Origin: Bacteroidales bacterium
GTDB lineage: Bacteria > Bacteroidota > Bacteroidia > Bacteroidales > UBA932
Assembly: GCA_015060455.1 (NCBI GenBank)
Contig: SUYM01000005.1
Span: 47,007 to 111,006 of the forward strand
Direction of reading: 5' to 3'
Length of the DNA: 64,000 bases
In this document: positions 52,392-61,434 of the stretch, in pieces
How positions within the stretch are numbered: position 1 is the stretch's first letter
Layout: the number at the start of each line of letters is the position of its first letter
Program-made: the position numbers and the translations under genes
The notes under the pieces: generated by a model
Databases searched by the model: none
What the model saw: the letters and a program-made list of their open reading frames with translations, nothing else
Told to the model about the DNA's origin: nothing

Positions 52392-54617
52392 ATGGAAAAT
52401 ACAAATTCATTTCGAAATATTATCATTCTGACCTTGTCGGTTCTGTTAACCTCCTGTCTTGGTCTTGAAGAGACCGACCCACCTCAGGAACTGCTGTCTT
52501 ATCTATCTACTGATAATGATATCTCGGCAGTATCATCTGCCAACTGTTATATAGTCTCAGAAACAGGTGCATATAAGTTCAGAACAGTCAAGGGCAACAG
52601 CGCAGAGTCAGTGGGTGCTGTTGCGAGTGCAGAGGTGCTTTGGGAGTCGTTCGGAACGGATGTGGCTCCTGCGGTCGGTGATTTGATTAAATCTGTAAAA
52701 TATTCAGACGGATACATCGCCTTCCAGACCGCCGACACCTTCAAGGAGGGCAACGCCGTCATCGCCGCCAAGGAAGCAAATGGTAATATCCTCTGGTCAT
52801 GGCATATCTGGCTCACTGACCAGCCTCAGGGTCAGGAGTATTTCAACGGAGCCGGCACCATGATGGACCGCAACCTTGGCGCAACATCCGCAACACCTGG
52901 CGACGTCGGCGCTCTCGGTCTTATGTATCAGTGGGGTCGCAAAGATCCGTTCCTTGGTTCTTCGTCAATAAGTGAAAATGTTGTAGCAGCCTCTACTATT
53001 ATATGGCCGTCAGAAGCCAAGTCAGATGTTTCCTTTGGTACAATTGCCTACGCTACCGCTCATCCTACTACGTTTATTTATTATAATATAAATAATGACG
53101 ATTGGTATTACTCAATAGATAAAACAACGGACAATACCCGTTGGACCACTTCAGAAAGCGCTAAATCTATATATGACCCGTGCCCTGCAGGTTGGCGTGT
53201 TCCCGATGGAGGCGACAGTGGTGTATGGTCAAGGGCTTTGGGATCATCATCATCCTTCAGCCATAGTTACCTCAGTGTCTTAGAAGGCATGAACTTTTTT
53301 GACATGTTCGGTAATATTTCAATCATCTGGTATCCTGCCTCGGGTTGTCGTAGCAGCAGCGAAGGCCGTCTCAACAGTGTCGGTATCTACGGCAGCTATT
53401 GGTCCGCATCTCCTCTCAGCAACAAAGCGTACCGCCTGAACTTCAACGAACATCGCAGCGTCAATCCATCGAACTACTACAATCGCGCGAACGGGCAGTC
53501 TGTGCGTTGTATTCTGGAGTCTTCTGTGACTGCCCCTCCTGCGGTCGAACCTCCGGTAGAGGAGTCTCAATATGTGGATATTTCAGAAGACGAGACAGCA
53601 AACAGTTATATTGTGTCAGATGCAGGAGCATATAAGTTCGCTTCGACAAGGGGCAACAGTGCTGTGTCTGTGGGTGCTGTTGCGAGTGCAGAGGTGCTTT
53701 GGGAGAGTTTTGGCACAGATACGGCTCCTGCGGTCGGTGATTTGATTAAATCTGTAAAATATTCAGACGGATACATCGCGTTTCAGACAGCCTCAGCTTT
53801 CAAGGAGGGCAACGCCGTCATCGCTGCCAAGGACGCTTCCGGCAATATCCTCTGGTCATGGCATATATGGCTTACAGACCGGCCACAGGGTCAGGAGTAT
53901 TACAACGGAGCCGGCACCATGATGGACCGCAACCTCGGTGCTACATCCGCAACACCTGGCGACGTCGGCGCTCTCGGCCTTCTGTATCAGTGGGGCCGCA
54001 AAGATCCGTTCCTTGGTTCTTCGTCAATTTCGTCAAGCACTACCGCCAAATCTACCATTTCTTGGCCATCTGCAGTAGAAACCAGTTCTTCTGTCGGTAC
54101 CGTGTCTTATGTTACAGCACATCCGACTATTTTTGTGACTGCTTCGTCATCACCTTATGATTGGCATTACTCTTCCCGTAACAACTCATTATGGACCACA
54201 TCTGACAAGACGAAATCAATCTCTGACCCATGTCCTGCAGGTTGGCGTGTTCCCGATGGAGGAGACGATGGTGTATGGTCAAAGGCCTTGGGCTCTTCGG
54301 AGTATTTTACAGACGAGTCACTTTACAACAGTTCCAATGAAGGTATGAACTTCTCCGGCAAGTTCGGCAGTGCTTCTACTATTTGGTATCCTGCTTCGGG
54401 GTGTCTCGGCTACGGCGATGGAGGCCTCTACAGTGTCGGTCTCGGCGGTTTATATTGGTCTGCTTCTCCTTACAGCTACGGCGCGTACGCCCTGTCCCTC
54501 GACAACTTTGGCCCCGTCGATCCGTCGATCGACGACATTCGCGCGGACGGTCTTTCAGTTCGTTGCCTCCAAGTAATCGACGAAGTCGCTGGAGCGAATG
54601 CGGAAGAATCAAAATAA
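52392..54617 (+). CDS. Lipoprotein with two FISUMP domains, likely DGR target
   Basis: A 741-residue lipoprotein (lipobox LLTSC, Cys22) built from two FISUMP (TIGR02145) domains, residues about 50-373 and 395-727, shifted by 353 codons. Both have the pattern NGAGTMMDRNLGATSATPGD, then DPCPAGWRVPDGG, then YWSAS and SVRC. Outside their ends the domains are nearly identical at DNA level. In the last 55 codons of each they differ at most positions in a way typical of diversity-generating retroelement variable regions. FISUMP/DUF1566-type proteins are known DGR targets with a C-type-lectin-like fold. The protein should be surface exposed and bind variable ligands. The last 12 residues come from a dispersed repeat. 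Confidence 0.88.
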   Translation: MENTNSFRNIIILTLSVLLTSCLGLEETDPPQELLSYLSTDNDISAVSSANCYIVSETGAYKFRTVKGNSAESVGAVASAEVLWESFGTDVAPAVGDLIKSVKYSDGYIAFQTADTFKEGNAVIAAKEANGNILWSWHIWLTDQPQGQEYFNGAGTMMDRNLGATSATPGDVGALGLMYQWGRKDPFLGSSSISENVVAASTIIWPSEAKSDVSFGTIAYATAHPTTFIYYNINNDDWYYSIDKTTDNTRWTTSESAKSIYDPCPAGWRVPDGGDSGVWSRALGSSSSFSHSYLSVLEGMNFFDMFGNISIIWYPASGCRSSSEGRLNSVGIYGSYWSASPLSNKAYRLNFNEHRSVNPSNYYNRANGQSVRCILESSVTAPPAVEPPVEESQYVDISEDETANSYIVSDAGAYKFASTRGNSAVSVGAVASAEVLWESFGTDTAPAVGDLIKSVKYSDGYIAFQTASAFKEGNAVIAAKDASGNILWSWHIWLTDRPQGQEYYNGAGTMMDRNLGATSATPGDVGALGLLYQWGRKDPFLGSSSISSSTTAKSTISWPSAVETSSSVGTVSYVTAHPTIFVTASSSPYDWHYSSRNNSLWTTSDKTKSISDPCPAGWRVPDGGDDGVWSKALGSSEYFTDESLYNSSNEGMNFSGKFGSASTIWYPASGCLGYGDGGLYSVGLGGLYWSASPYSYGAYALSLDNFGPVDPSIDDIRADGLSVRCLQVIDEVAGANAEESK
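53346..53510 (+). other. Putative DGR variable region 1
   Basis: The 55-codon end of domain 1, gap-free against 54402-54566. Codons with NNC or NNT form dominate (AGC, AAC, TAC, CGC, ATC). It lies internally, followed by the second domain. Confidence 0.6.
54402..54566 (+). other. Putative DGR variable region 2
   Basis: The same 55 codons in domain 2. Within codons 24-49 of the block, 17 of 26 encode a different residue and 15 of these keep the same third base. It ends 17 codons before the stop, the usual place for a variable region. Confidence 0.65.
54572..54610. repeat. Dispersed repeat forming the C-terminus of the FISUMP protein
   Basis: Matches the AGTAATCGACGAAGTCGCT unit at 41419-41460. 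Reading through it supplies the tail VIDEVAGANAEES. Confidence 0.8.
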
Positions 54618-54632
54618 CACTTATTTCATTTC

Positions 54633-54672
54633 CCGGACGGCGCTTAATTTTTCCGCTTCTCGTCCGGTTTTT
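54633..54672 (+). terminator. Terminator after the FISUMP gene
   Basis: CCGGACG / CGTCCGG arms (54633-54639 and 54661-54667) followed by TTTTT. Confidence 0.65.
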
Positions 54673-54735
54673 AGCCTCATTTTCCGGATGAGATTCTGTT
54701 TACAGAAACAAAATCATTACGAACACAAAACAAAA

Positions 54736-54765
54736 TTGCAATGTCGTCAATAATTCCTAACTTTG
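54736..54765 (+). promoter_or_regulatory. glyS promoter
   Basis: TTG (54736-54738) and TAACTTTG (54758-54765) separated by 19 bases. A 67-base 5' leader precedes the ATG. Confidence 0.6.
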
Positions 54766-54832
54766 CCGATTGTTGTGAAATTTGGTCCGCAACGGGACCC
54801 TGCTTGACGAAAGATAAAACAATAATACTATT

Positions 54833-56374
54833 ATGACACAGGAAGAACTGTTTAAAATTTTGGTGTCTCACTGCAAGGAGTATGGATTTATTTTCCCTTC
54901 AAGTGAGATTTATGATGGTCTTGGAGCCGTTTATGACTATGGCCAACTTGGTGCAGAACTCAAGAATAACATCAAGAGATACTGGTGGGAGGCTATGACA
55001 AGACTTAACGAGAACATCGTAGGTATTGATTCGGCTATTTTCATGCACCCACGTATCTGGGAGGCATCAGGTCACGTAGGAGCGTTCAACGACCCGCTTA
55101 TCGACAACAAGGACTCGAAGAAGAGATATCGTGCTGACGTGCTTATTGAGGAGTATATCGGCAAACTCGAGGATAAGATTGCAAAGGATGTCGAGAAGGG
55201 AAAGAAGAAATTCGGTGAGTCGTTCAACGAGGAGCAGTTCCTTGCGACTAACCCTAATGTTCTTCGCAATCAGGCAAAGATAGACGCTGTACGCAAGAGG
55301 ATGGCTGACGCTCTCAATGCAAATGACCTTGTGGAACTTCGTCAGATCATCATCGACTGCGAGATTGCCTGTCCTCTTTCAGGAACAAAGAATTGGACAG
55401 ACGTGCGTCAGTTCAACCTTATGTTCTCCACACAACTCGGTAGCGTGACAGGTGATGCGAGCATCATCTACCTTCGTCCCGAGACCGCTCAGGGTATCTT
55501 CGTGAACTATCTTAACGTTCAGAAGACAGGCCGTATGAAGATTCCTTTCGGTATCGCGCAGATCGGTAAGGCGTTCAGAAACGAGATTGTGGCACGTCAG
55601 TTCATCTTCCGTATGAGGGAGTTCGAGCAGATGGAGATGCAGTTCTTCATCAAGCCTGGCACAGAACTCGACTGGTTCGCAAAATGGAAGGAGAACCGTA
55701 TGGCATGGCACAAGGCACTTGGAATGGGTGACGAGAACTACCGTTTCCATGACCATGACAAACTTGCTCACTATGCAAATGCCGCGACTGACATCGAGTT
55801 CCGCTTCCCATTCGGCTTCAAGGAACTTGAAGGAATCCACTCACGTACAGATTTCGACCTTGGAAATCACCAGAAGTTCTCAGGAAAGAAGATTCAGTAT
55901 TTCGATCCTGAACTTGGTGAAAACTACACTCCTTATGTCGTAGAGACATCTATCGGAGTTGACCGTATGGTGCTTGCAGTTCTTTCACATTCATACAAGG
56001 AAGAGCAACTTGAAAACGGTGAATCGCGCGTCGTGATGAGCATTCCTGCGCCTTTGGCACCGGTGAAGGTGGCTGTTCTTCCTCTTATCAAGAAGGATGG
56101 TCTTCCTGAACTTGCACGCGAGATCATGGACGAACTCAAATATGATTTCAACTGCCAGTACGATGAGAAGGACTCTATCGGTAAGAGATATCGTCGTCAG
56201 GACGCAATCGGAACACCGTTCTGCGTTACCATAGACCATGATTCGCTTAACGACCGTTGCGTTACAATCCGTCACCGTGACACTATGGAGCAGCAGCGTG
56301 TCAAGATCGAGGATCTCCACAGCATCATCAGCAAGGAGGTTAACCTCAGCAACATTCTCAAGAAGCTGAAATAA
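54833..56374 (+). CDS. glyS: Glycyl-tRNA synthetase (class II, dimeric)
   Basis: A 513-residue enzyme of the eukaryote-like α2 type. The class II motifs appear as FMHPRIWEASGHVGAFNDP near 66-84, RPETAQGIFVNY near 222-233, and GIAQIGKAFRNEI plus FRMREFEQMEMQ near 250-280. The anticodon-binding domain is near the end. It charges tRNA-Gly. A bidirectional hairpin terminator follows (56419-56449). Confidence 0.97.
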   Translation: MTQEELFKILVSHCKEYGFIFPSSEIYDGLGAVYDYGQLGAELKNNIKRYWWEAMTRLNENIVGIDSAIFMHPRIWEASGHVGAFNDPLIDNKDSKKRYRADVLIEEYIGKLEDKIAKDVEKGKKKFGESFNEEQFLATNPNVLRNQAKIDAVRKRMADALNANDLVELRQIIIDCEIACPLSGTKNWTDVRQFNLMFSTQLGSVTGDASIIYLRPETAQGIFVNYLNVQKTGRMKIPFGIAQIGKAFRNEIVARQFIFRMREFEQMEMQFFIKPGTELDWFAKWKENRMAWHKALGMGDENYRFHDHDKLAHYANAATDIEFRFPFGFKELEGIHSRTDFDLGNHQKFSGKKIQYFDPELGENYTPYVVETSIGVDRMVLAVLSHSYKEEQLENGESRVVMSIPAPLAPVKVAVLPLIKKDGLPELAREIMDELKYDFNCQYDEKDSIGKRYRRQDAIGTPFCVTIDHDSLNDRCVTIRHRDTMEQQRVKIEDLHSIISKEVNLSNILKKLK

Positions 56375-56418
56375 TTTCAGGTGAAATATAAAGCGTTGAT
56401 ATACAGCGCATAATGATA

Positions 56419-56449
56419 ATCAGGGTGGGTCAATTTGATCCACCCTGAT
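56419..56449. terminator. Terminator between glyS and the ThiL-like gene
   Basis: ATCAGGGTGG / CCACCCTGAT with a short AT-rich loop, between convergent genes. Confidence 0.75.
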
Positions 56450-56505
56450 GTGTATATATGATTAATAGTCAATGATTTACATTTCACTAAGAGGCTGTAA
56501 TCAGA

Positions 56506-57513
56506 CTACTCCTTCCAGCCCTGGGCTTTGATAGGAAGTTCCACGCCGTCAGGCGTCACGAGGGCTGCACCGACCTCCGGCTTTGCCAGGTGACCGATGA
56601 TCTCGAAGGTCTGGAAATCGTGACGGAACTTGTCGTGCTTGCCGATAGGGATTGTGAAGAGCAGGCGATAGTCCTCTCCTCCGTTCAATGCAGCGGAAAT
56701 GGGATCAATATCCAGACTTTTGCTCAAATCAAAGGTATTTCCCGCAAAAGGCAGTTTATCAACATAGATTTTCGCACCAAGACCGCTGTCACGGACAAGC
56801 CTTTTGACAGCATCAGAAAGTCCGCGGGAAACAAGATAGCCGTACGAAGGGATGATTTCCTCGTTTTCCATCTGGCTTACGACAGCAGCACTGATCTGAG
56901 GTCGGAGATATGCTCCGACCTGTGCCTTGTATTTATCGAGGTTTGGCTGCGCCTTTGTGTCACCGCTTTTTTCAAACGCCCTTTTCTCCCGTTCAAGTAT
57001 CTGGAATCCAAGATATGCGGCACCTATATTGTCGGAGATGCATATAAGGTCCATGCTCTTGGCGGCAGGACGACGTTTGGCTGTAAGTAGTGAAGTTTCG
57101 CCTGTTGCAGATACGCTCACCGCCAGTCCGTTAGGCGATGGCATCAGGTCGAGGTTGACTTTCTTATATCCGTGCTCTTTTGCCGCAGCGACCACACCTC
57201 CCCAGATCTCCCTAATCTGCTGATAATCAAGTTTTGACGACACTCCAAGGCGTATGTCAAGTGCGCGAGGATGCGAAAATTCCGCATATAGTTCACCGGT
57301 GACCGCAATTACGCATTTGTAGCCGAGATGTTTCAGCGGAAAATAAGTGAGGTCAAAGTCGATGCCTTCAAGAAAGGTGCGGGCCGCCGAAGTTATGTTT
57401 GCCTTCCCGTCAGTTTCGAAACGGCCGCATTCAAAAGGTCTGTATCCCGTTCCTTCATAAAGTTTCGCTATCGCCTCGACTCTGCCGAGGTCTGAGAAAG
57501 ATTCTTCTGCCAT
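56506..57513 (-). CDS. Degenerate ThiL (AIR synthase-related) protein
   Basis: A 335-residue protein. Alignment by eye to thiamine-phosphate kinase is supported by the fold motif IDFDLTYFPLKHLGYK near 50-66 and AALNGGEDYRLLFTIP near 283-298. The nucleotide and metal residues of ThiL are altered. The usual GDDAA near the N-terminus reads ETDGK, TTDLLMEGVHF reads TSAARTFLEGIDF, the NLSDVYAM segment reads AVTGELYA, and GGDT reads NLDL. It is therefore likely a non-catalytic paralogue or has a new activity. It follows dnaE with a gap of only 5 bases, so the two are co-transcribed. Confidence 0.75.
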   Translation of the reverse strand: MAEESFSDLGRVEAIAKLYEGTGYRPFECGRFETDGKANITSAARTFLEGIDFDLTYFPLKHLGYKCVIAVTGELYAEFSHPRALDIRLGVSSKLDYQQIREIWGGVVAAAKEHGYKKVNLDLMPSPNGLAVSVSATGETSLLTAKRRPAAKSMDLICISDNIGAAYLGFQILEREKRAFEKSGDTKAQPNLDKYKAQVGAYLRPQISAAVVSQMENEEIIPSYGYLVSRGLSDAVKRLVRDSGLGAKIYVDKLPFAGNTFDLSKSLDIDPISAALNGGEDYRLLFTIPIGKHDKFRHDFQTFEIIGHLAKPEVGAALVTPDGVELPIKAQGWKE

Positions 57514-57518
57514 AGGTT

Positions 57519-60500
57519 TTATTTTTTTACAACATTATAGGTTATTCCCATCTTCTGCAATTCGGTTATGAAGTCTTCGCTTACACTGACGCTGAATTTG
57601 CGCGAGAAGAATTCGATTTTCCAGCCCTTTTCCGGATCGTAGAGGTAGATGGAAAGAGGAGTCTTGCCCTTGTTTGCCTTGATGGTCTTCACCAGCCTGA
57701 CGCGGAAATCAGGTGAGAGCATGTTGGTGGTTATGTTTATTGCAAACCCTTTCAGGAAGGTCTCCGCAACATTTCCAAGCAGCATTATCTTTTTGACACG
57801 GAAGGCATAAGGAGAGGTCTTTCCCTGCGCTCTGTCTTCCGGTTTTATATAGAATTTTTCCTCTATGTCACCCTCTATGAACACGGCTGTATTCGGTTGG
57901 AGGTAATTCATATAGTTTTCATGGTCCTTGCCGAAGAAGGCGAGTTCATAACTGCCGTTGTAATCTTCAATCACAGTCTTGGACCAAGGCTTTCCGCTTT
58001 TTCCAAAAAGCGTCTGGGTGGAGGTTATAAAGCCGGCTACCGATATTTTCGCCTTGGTCTTGCTTGCTTCGCACTCTTCCACAAGAGAATCGATCTCACT
58101 CAGTTGACATGAGATAAAATTCTCTAACTCAAACTGATACTGGTCCAGCGGATGTGAAGAGAGATACATTCCGACGAGTTCCTTTTCAAGATGCAGTTTT
58201 TCAAGAATATCCTCTTCACCAATCATAGGCGGAACTTCCGGTCTTTCCGGTTTGAGTTCCTCCGCCTCTCCGAACAGGGATATGGCGCTGTCCATGGCAT
58301 CTTTTTTATACAGTTCACCGTAGCGTATAAGCGCCTCGATGAAGGTGTCGCCGCCCTTGCAAGGGGTCATGAACTGTTTGCGGGAAAGTCCGAAACTGTC
58401 GAATGCGCCTGAGTGCAGAAGCGACTCGAATGCCTTCTTGTTTACACTGCCGGACATACGCTCCACAAAGTCATATATATCTGTGAACTGCCCGTTTTCC
58501 TGTCGCTCAGCAAGGATTGCGCGCACGATGTTGTCACCAAATCCCTTGATGCCGCCCAGACCGAAGCGGATCTCGCCGTTCCTGTTGACTGTGAAGTTGT
58601 TGTCGGACTCGTTTATATCCGGATTCAGCACCTTGATGCCGTTTTTCTTGCAGTCGTCCATGATCTTCTTGATCTCGTCCATATTGGAGAGATTCTTGGT
58701 CAGGTTGGCTGCCTGGAATTCGGCAGGGTAGTGGGCTTTGAGCCACCCTGTCTGGTAACTTACCCACGCATAGCAGGTCGCATGGGACTTGTTGAAGGCA
58801 TATGATGCGAATTTTACCCAGTCCTTCCAGATCTTTTCAAGCACCTCCTGAGGGTGGCCGTTCTTTATGCCGCCGTTAATGAACTTGTCCTTGAGGGAGT
58901 TAAGAAGGTCGATGATCTTCTTTCCCATGGCCTTACGCAGAGTGTCGGCCTCGCCTCGGGTGAAATCGGCGAGTTTACGGGACAGAAGCATTACCTGCTC
59001 CTGATATACCGTGATGCCGTAGGTGTCCTGCAAGATGTCCTCCATTGCCGCGAGGTCATATTCAATAGGCTTGCGTCCCTGTTTGCGATCTACAAAGTCA
59101 GGAATATAGTCCATCGGTCCCGGTCTGTAAAGGGCATTCATGGCTATGAGGTCCTCAAAACGGGTCGGCTGGAGTTTTATAAGCCATTTCTTCATGCCCG
59201 GAGACTCGAACTGGAACACGCTTGTGGTGTCTCCTCGGCCATAAAGAGCGTATGTTTCGGCATCGTCAATCGGTATTTTCTCAATGTCGAACTCGATGCC
59301 GTGGCGTTTCTTTATGTTTGCCTGGCATTCCTTGATGATGGAGAGGGTGCGGAGTCCCAGGAAGTCCATCTTGAGCATTCCTACCTCTTCTATATAGTGT
59401 CCGTCATACTGCGAAACCCACACCTCCTCTCCGGTGAGTTTGTCGTTTGCCACGCAGATAGGAATATATTCGGTCAGGTTGCTGCGTCCGATGATCATCG
59501 CACAGGCATGAACTCCGGTCTGGCGTATGCAGCCTTCAAGTTTTCCTGCATATTTGAGCACCTCCTGAATCTCCGGAGCACCTGTCTCGACCTCAGCCTT
59601 GAGTTCGGGTATGAGTTTGTAGCAGTTCTTGAGTTTCGGCTTATATGAAACCTCCTTCTTGTATTTTTTGAACTGCTTCCTGACCTTTATTTTCTGTCCC
59701 TTATTGTCCGGGTCGTCGATTTCGACCTCCTTGCTTATAAGTTTCTGGTTCTCCTCAAGCGTATCTCCTTCATTGAAAGGCTCTTCCGTATCTTCCAACT
59801 GAACGATCGGCTTGTCCGGAATCATCTTGGTAAGCCTGTTGGACTCCGGAATAGGCAGGTTGCTGACACGTGCGACATCCTTGATGGCAGATTTCGCCGC
59901 CATGGTGCCGTATGTTATGACATGGGAAATCTGCTCCTTTCCGTACTTTTCCTCTATATATTGGAATACGCGATAACGTCCGTCATCATCAAAGTCTATA
60001 TCCACATCGGGCATGTTGATACGGTCCGGGTTGAGGAATCGCTCGAAGAGAAGGTCGTATTTGATCGGGTCTATGTTGGTGATTTTCAAGCAGTAAGCAA
60101 CTGCCGAGCCTGCTGCGGAACCACGTCCTGGGCCCACAGATATGCCTTCTCTGCGCGCGGCTGCGATGAAGTCCTGCACGATAAGGAAGTAGTCCGGGAA
60201 TCCCATCTTACAGATGGTCTTGAGTTCGAACTCGATACGCTCTGCCTGCTCTTCGTTAAGAGTGTCTCCATATCTCTCCTGCGCGCCCTTATAAGTAAGG
60301 TGGCACAGGAAGGCAACCGAGTTGCAGAATTCCTCTCCTCTCTCGTTTCCGCTCTTGTCGCAGCGGCCCTCGTCGATTATTCCCTTATATTTTTCAAGAT
60401 GAGAGTCAATGTCTGCCATGAACTCGGCCGGGAGGTCGAATTTAGGGAGAATAGGATCCTTGTCAATCTTGAAACTCTCGATTTTTTCGGCCACTTCAAG

Positions 60501-61322
60501 CGTGTTTGAGATGGTCTCCGGATGCTTATAGAACATATCCAGCATCTCGTCTTCGCTTTTGAGGTATTCCTGCTGTGTGTATCTTAGGCGGTTCGGGTCA
60601 TCAAGGTAGGCATTTGTCGTAAGGCAGATCAGACGGTCGTGGGCAGGACCGTCTTCCTTGCGGGTGAAATGCACGTCGTTGGTCGCCACGACCTTTGTCC
60701 CTGTTTTCGCCGCAAGTTCGAAAATACCCTCATTGGCTATCACCTGACGCTCATATACCTCCTGTGACAGCCCTGGAATTTCTGTCTTATGCTGCTGGAC
60801 TTCAAGATAATAGTCCTCTCCGAACACCTTCTTGTGCCACATTATCGCCTCTTCCGCGCCTTTCATATCTCCCGCAACGATTGCTCTCGGAATCTCTCCT
60901 GCAATACAGGCCGAACAGCATATAAGTCCTTCTGCGTGCTTTTCGATGATCTCGTGGCAAACGCGCGGCTTGTCATAGTACTTTCCCTCTATATGTCCTG
61001 TCGAGACAATCTTCATCAGGTTCTTGTAGCCGGTGTAGTTCTTGGCCAGAAGAATCAGATGGAAATATGCCCTGTGGTCCTTGTCCTTGATCTTATGGTC
61101 ATAGTGCCTGGTCACATAGACCTCACATCCGATGATAGGCTTTATCTCCGGATATTTCTTCGCGACTTTCAGAAACTCCTTGACACCGTACATGTTTCCG
61201 TGGTCGGTGATTGCAAGAGCGGGCATTTGAAGTTCCTTTGCGCGCTCGAAGAGACTGGCGATCGATGCCTGACCGTCAAGGATGGAGTACTGAGTATGGA
61301 CGTGAAGATGGACAAATGACAT
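57519..61322 (-). CDS. dnaE: DNA polymerase III subunit alpha
   Basis: A 1267-residue replicative polymerase (start at MSFVHLHVH, the family start). It has the PHP domain (HLHVHTQYSILDG), a catalytic core with PDVDIDFDDDGRYRV near 430-444 and GPGRGSAAGSAV near 395-406, and the helix-hairpin-helix region near 900. The OB domain near 1085-1160 reads ISVAGFITSTQTLFGKSG. It synthesises the bulk of the chromosome. A -7 (TATCTTTG on the minus strand, 61344-61351) with TTG 20 bases upstream precedes it. Length is normal for the family. Confidence 0.97.
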   Translation of the reverse strand: MSFVHLHVHTQYSILDGQASIASLFERAKELQMPALAITDHGNMYGVKEFLKVAKKYPEIKPIIGCEVYVTRHYDHKIKDKDHRAYFHLILLAKNYTGYKNLMKIVSTGHIEGKYYDKPRVCHEIIEKHAEGLICCSACIAGEIPRAIVAGDMKGAEEAIMWHKKVFGEDYYLEVQQHKTEIPGLSQEVYERQVIANEGIFELAAKTGTKVVATNDVHFTRKEDGPAHDRLICLTTNAYLDDPNRLRYTQQEYLKSEDEMLDMFYKHPETISNTLEVAEKIESFKIDKDPILPKFDLPAEFMADIDSHLEKYKGIIDEGRCDKSGNERGEEFCNSVAFLCHLTYKGAQERYGDTLNEEQAERIEFELKTICKMGFPDYFLIVQDFIAAARREGISVGPGRGSAAGSAVAYCLKITNIDPIKYDLLFERFLNPDRINMPDVDIDFDDDGRYRVFQYIEEKYGKEQISHVITYGTMAAKSAIKDVARVSNLPIPESNRLTKMIPDKPIVQLEDTEEPFNEGDTLEENQKLISKEVEIDDPDNKGQKIKVRKQFKKYKKEVSYKPKLKNCYKLIPELKAEVETGAPEIQEVLKYAGKLEGCIRQTGVHACAMIIGRSNLTEYIPICVANDKLTGEEVWVSQYDGHYIEEVGMLKMDFLGLRTLSIIKECQANIKKRHGIEFDIEKIPIDDAETYALYGRGDTTSVFQFESPGMKKWLIKLQPTRFEDLIAMNALYRPGPMDYIPDFVDRKQGRKPIEYDLAAMEDILQDTYGITVYQEQVMLLSRKLADFTRGEADTLRKAMGKKIIDLLNSLKDKFINGGIKNGHPQEVLEKIWKDWVKFASYAFNKSHATCYAWVSYQTGWLKAHYPAEFQAANLTKNLSNMDEIKKIMDDCKKNGIKVLNPDINESDNNFTVNRNGEIRFGLGGIKGFGDNIVRAILAERQENGQFTDIYDFVERMSGSVNKKAFESLLHSGAFDSFGLSRKQFMTPCKGGDTFIEALIRYGELYKKDAMDSAISLFGEAEELKPERPEVPPMIGEEDILEKLHLEKELVGMYLSSHPLDQYQFELENFISCQLSEIDSLVEECEASKTKAKISVAGFITSTQTLFGKSGKPWSKTVIEDYNGSYELAFFGKDHENYMNYLQPNTAVFIEGDIEEKFYIKPEDRAQGKTSPYAFRVKKIMLLGNVAETFLKGFAINITTNMLSPDFRVRLVKTIKANKGKTPLSIYLYDPEKGWKIEFFSRKFSVSVSEDFITELQKMGITYNVVKK

Positions 61323-61343
61323 GGCTGTAATCTTTAAGGGAGA

Positions 61344-61374
61344 CAAAGATAAATAATCTTGATATCCATATCAA
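61344..61374 (-). promoter_or_regulatory. dnaE promoter
   Basis: TATCTTTG (61344-61351) and TTG (61372-61374), both on the minus strand, spacer 20 bases. Confidence 0.6.
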
Positions 61375-61434
61375 CAGGAAAATAGGCCCGTTCTTTTAAG
61401 TGTTTGATTGTCAGAGTGAAAAGTTATCAACAGC

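Noticed and set aside
52392..54617. Simple drift after domain duplication as the cause of the divergent blocks
   Set aside because: The rest of the duplicated domain includes long near-identical stretches, and the changes avoid third positions, which drift does not do.
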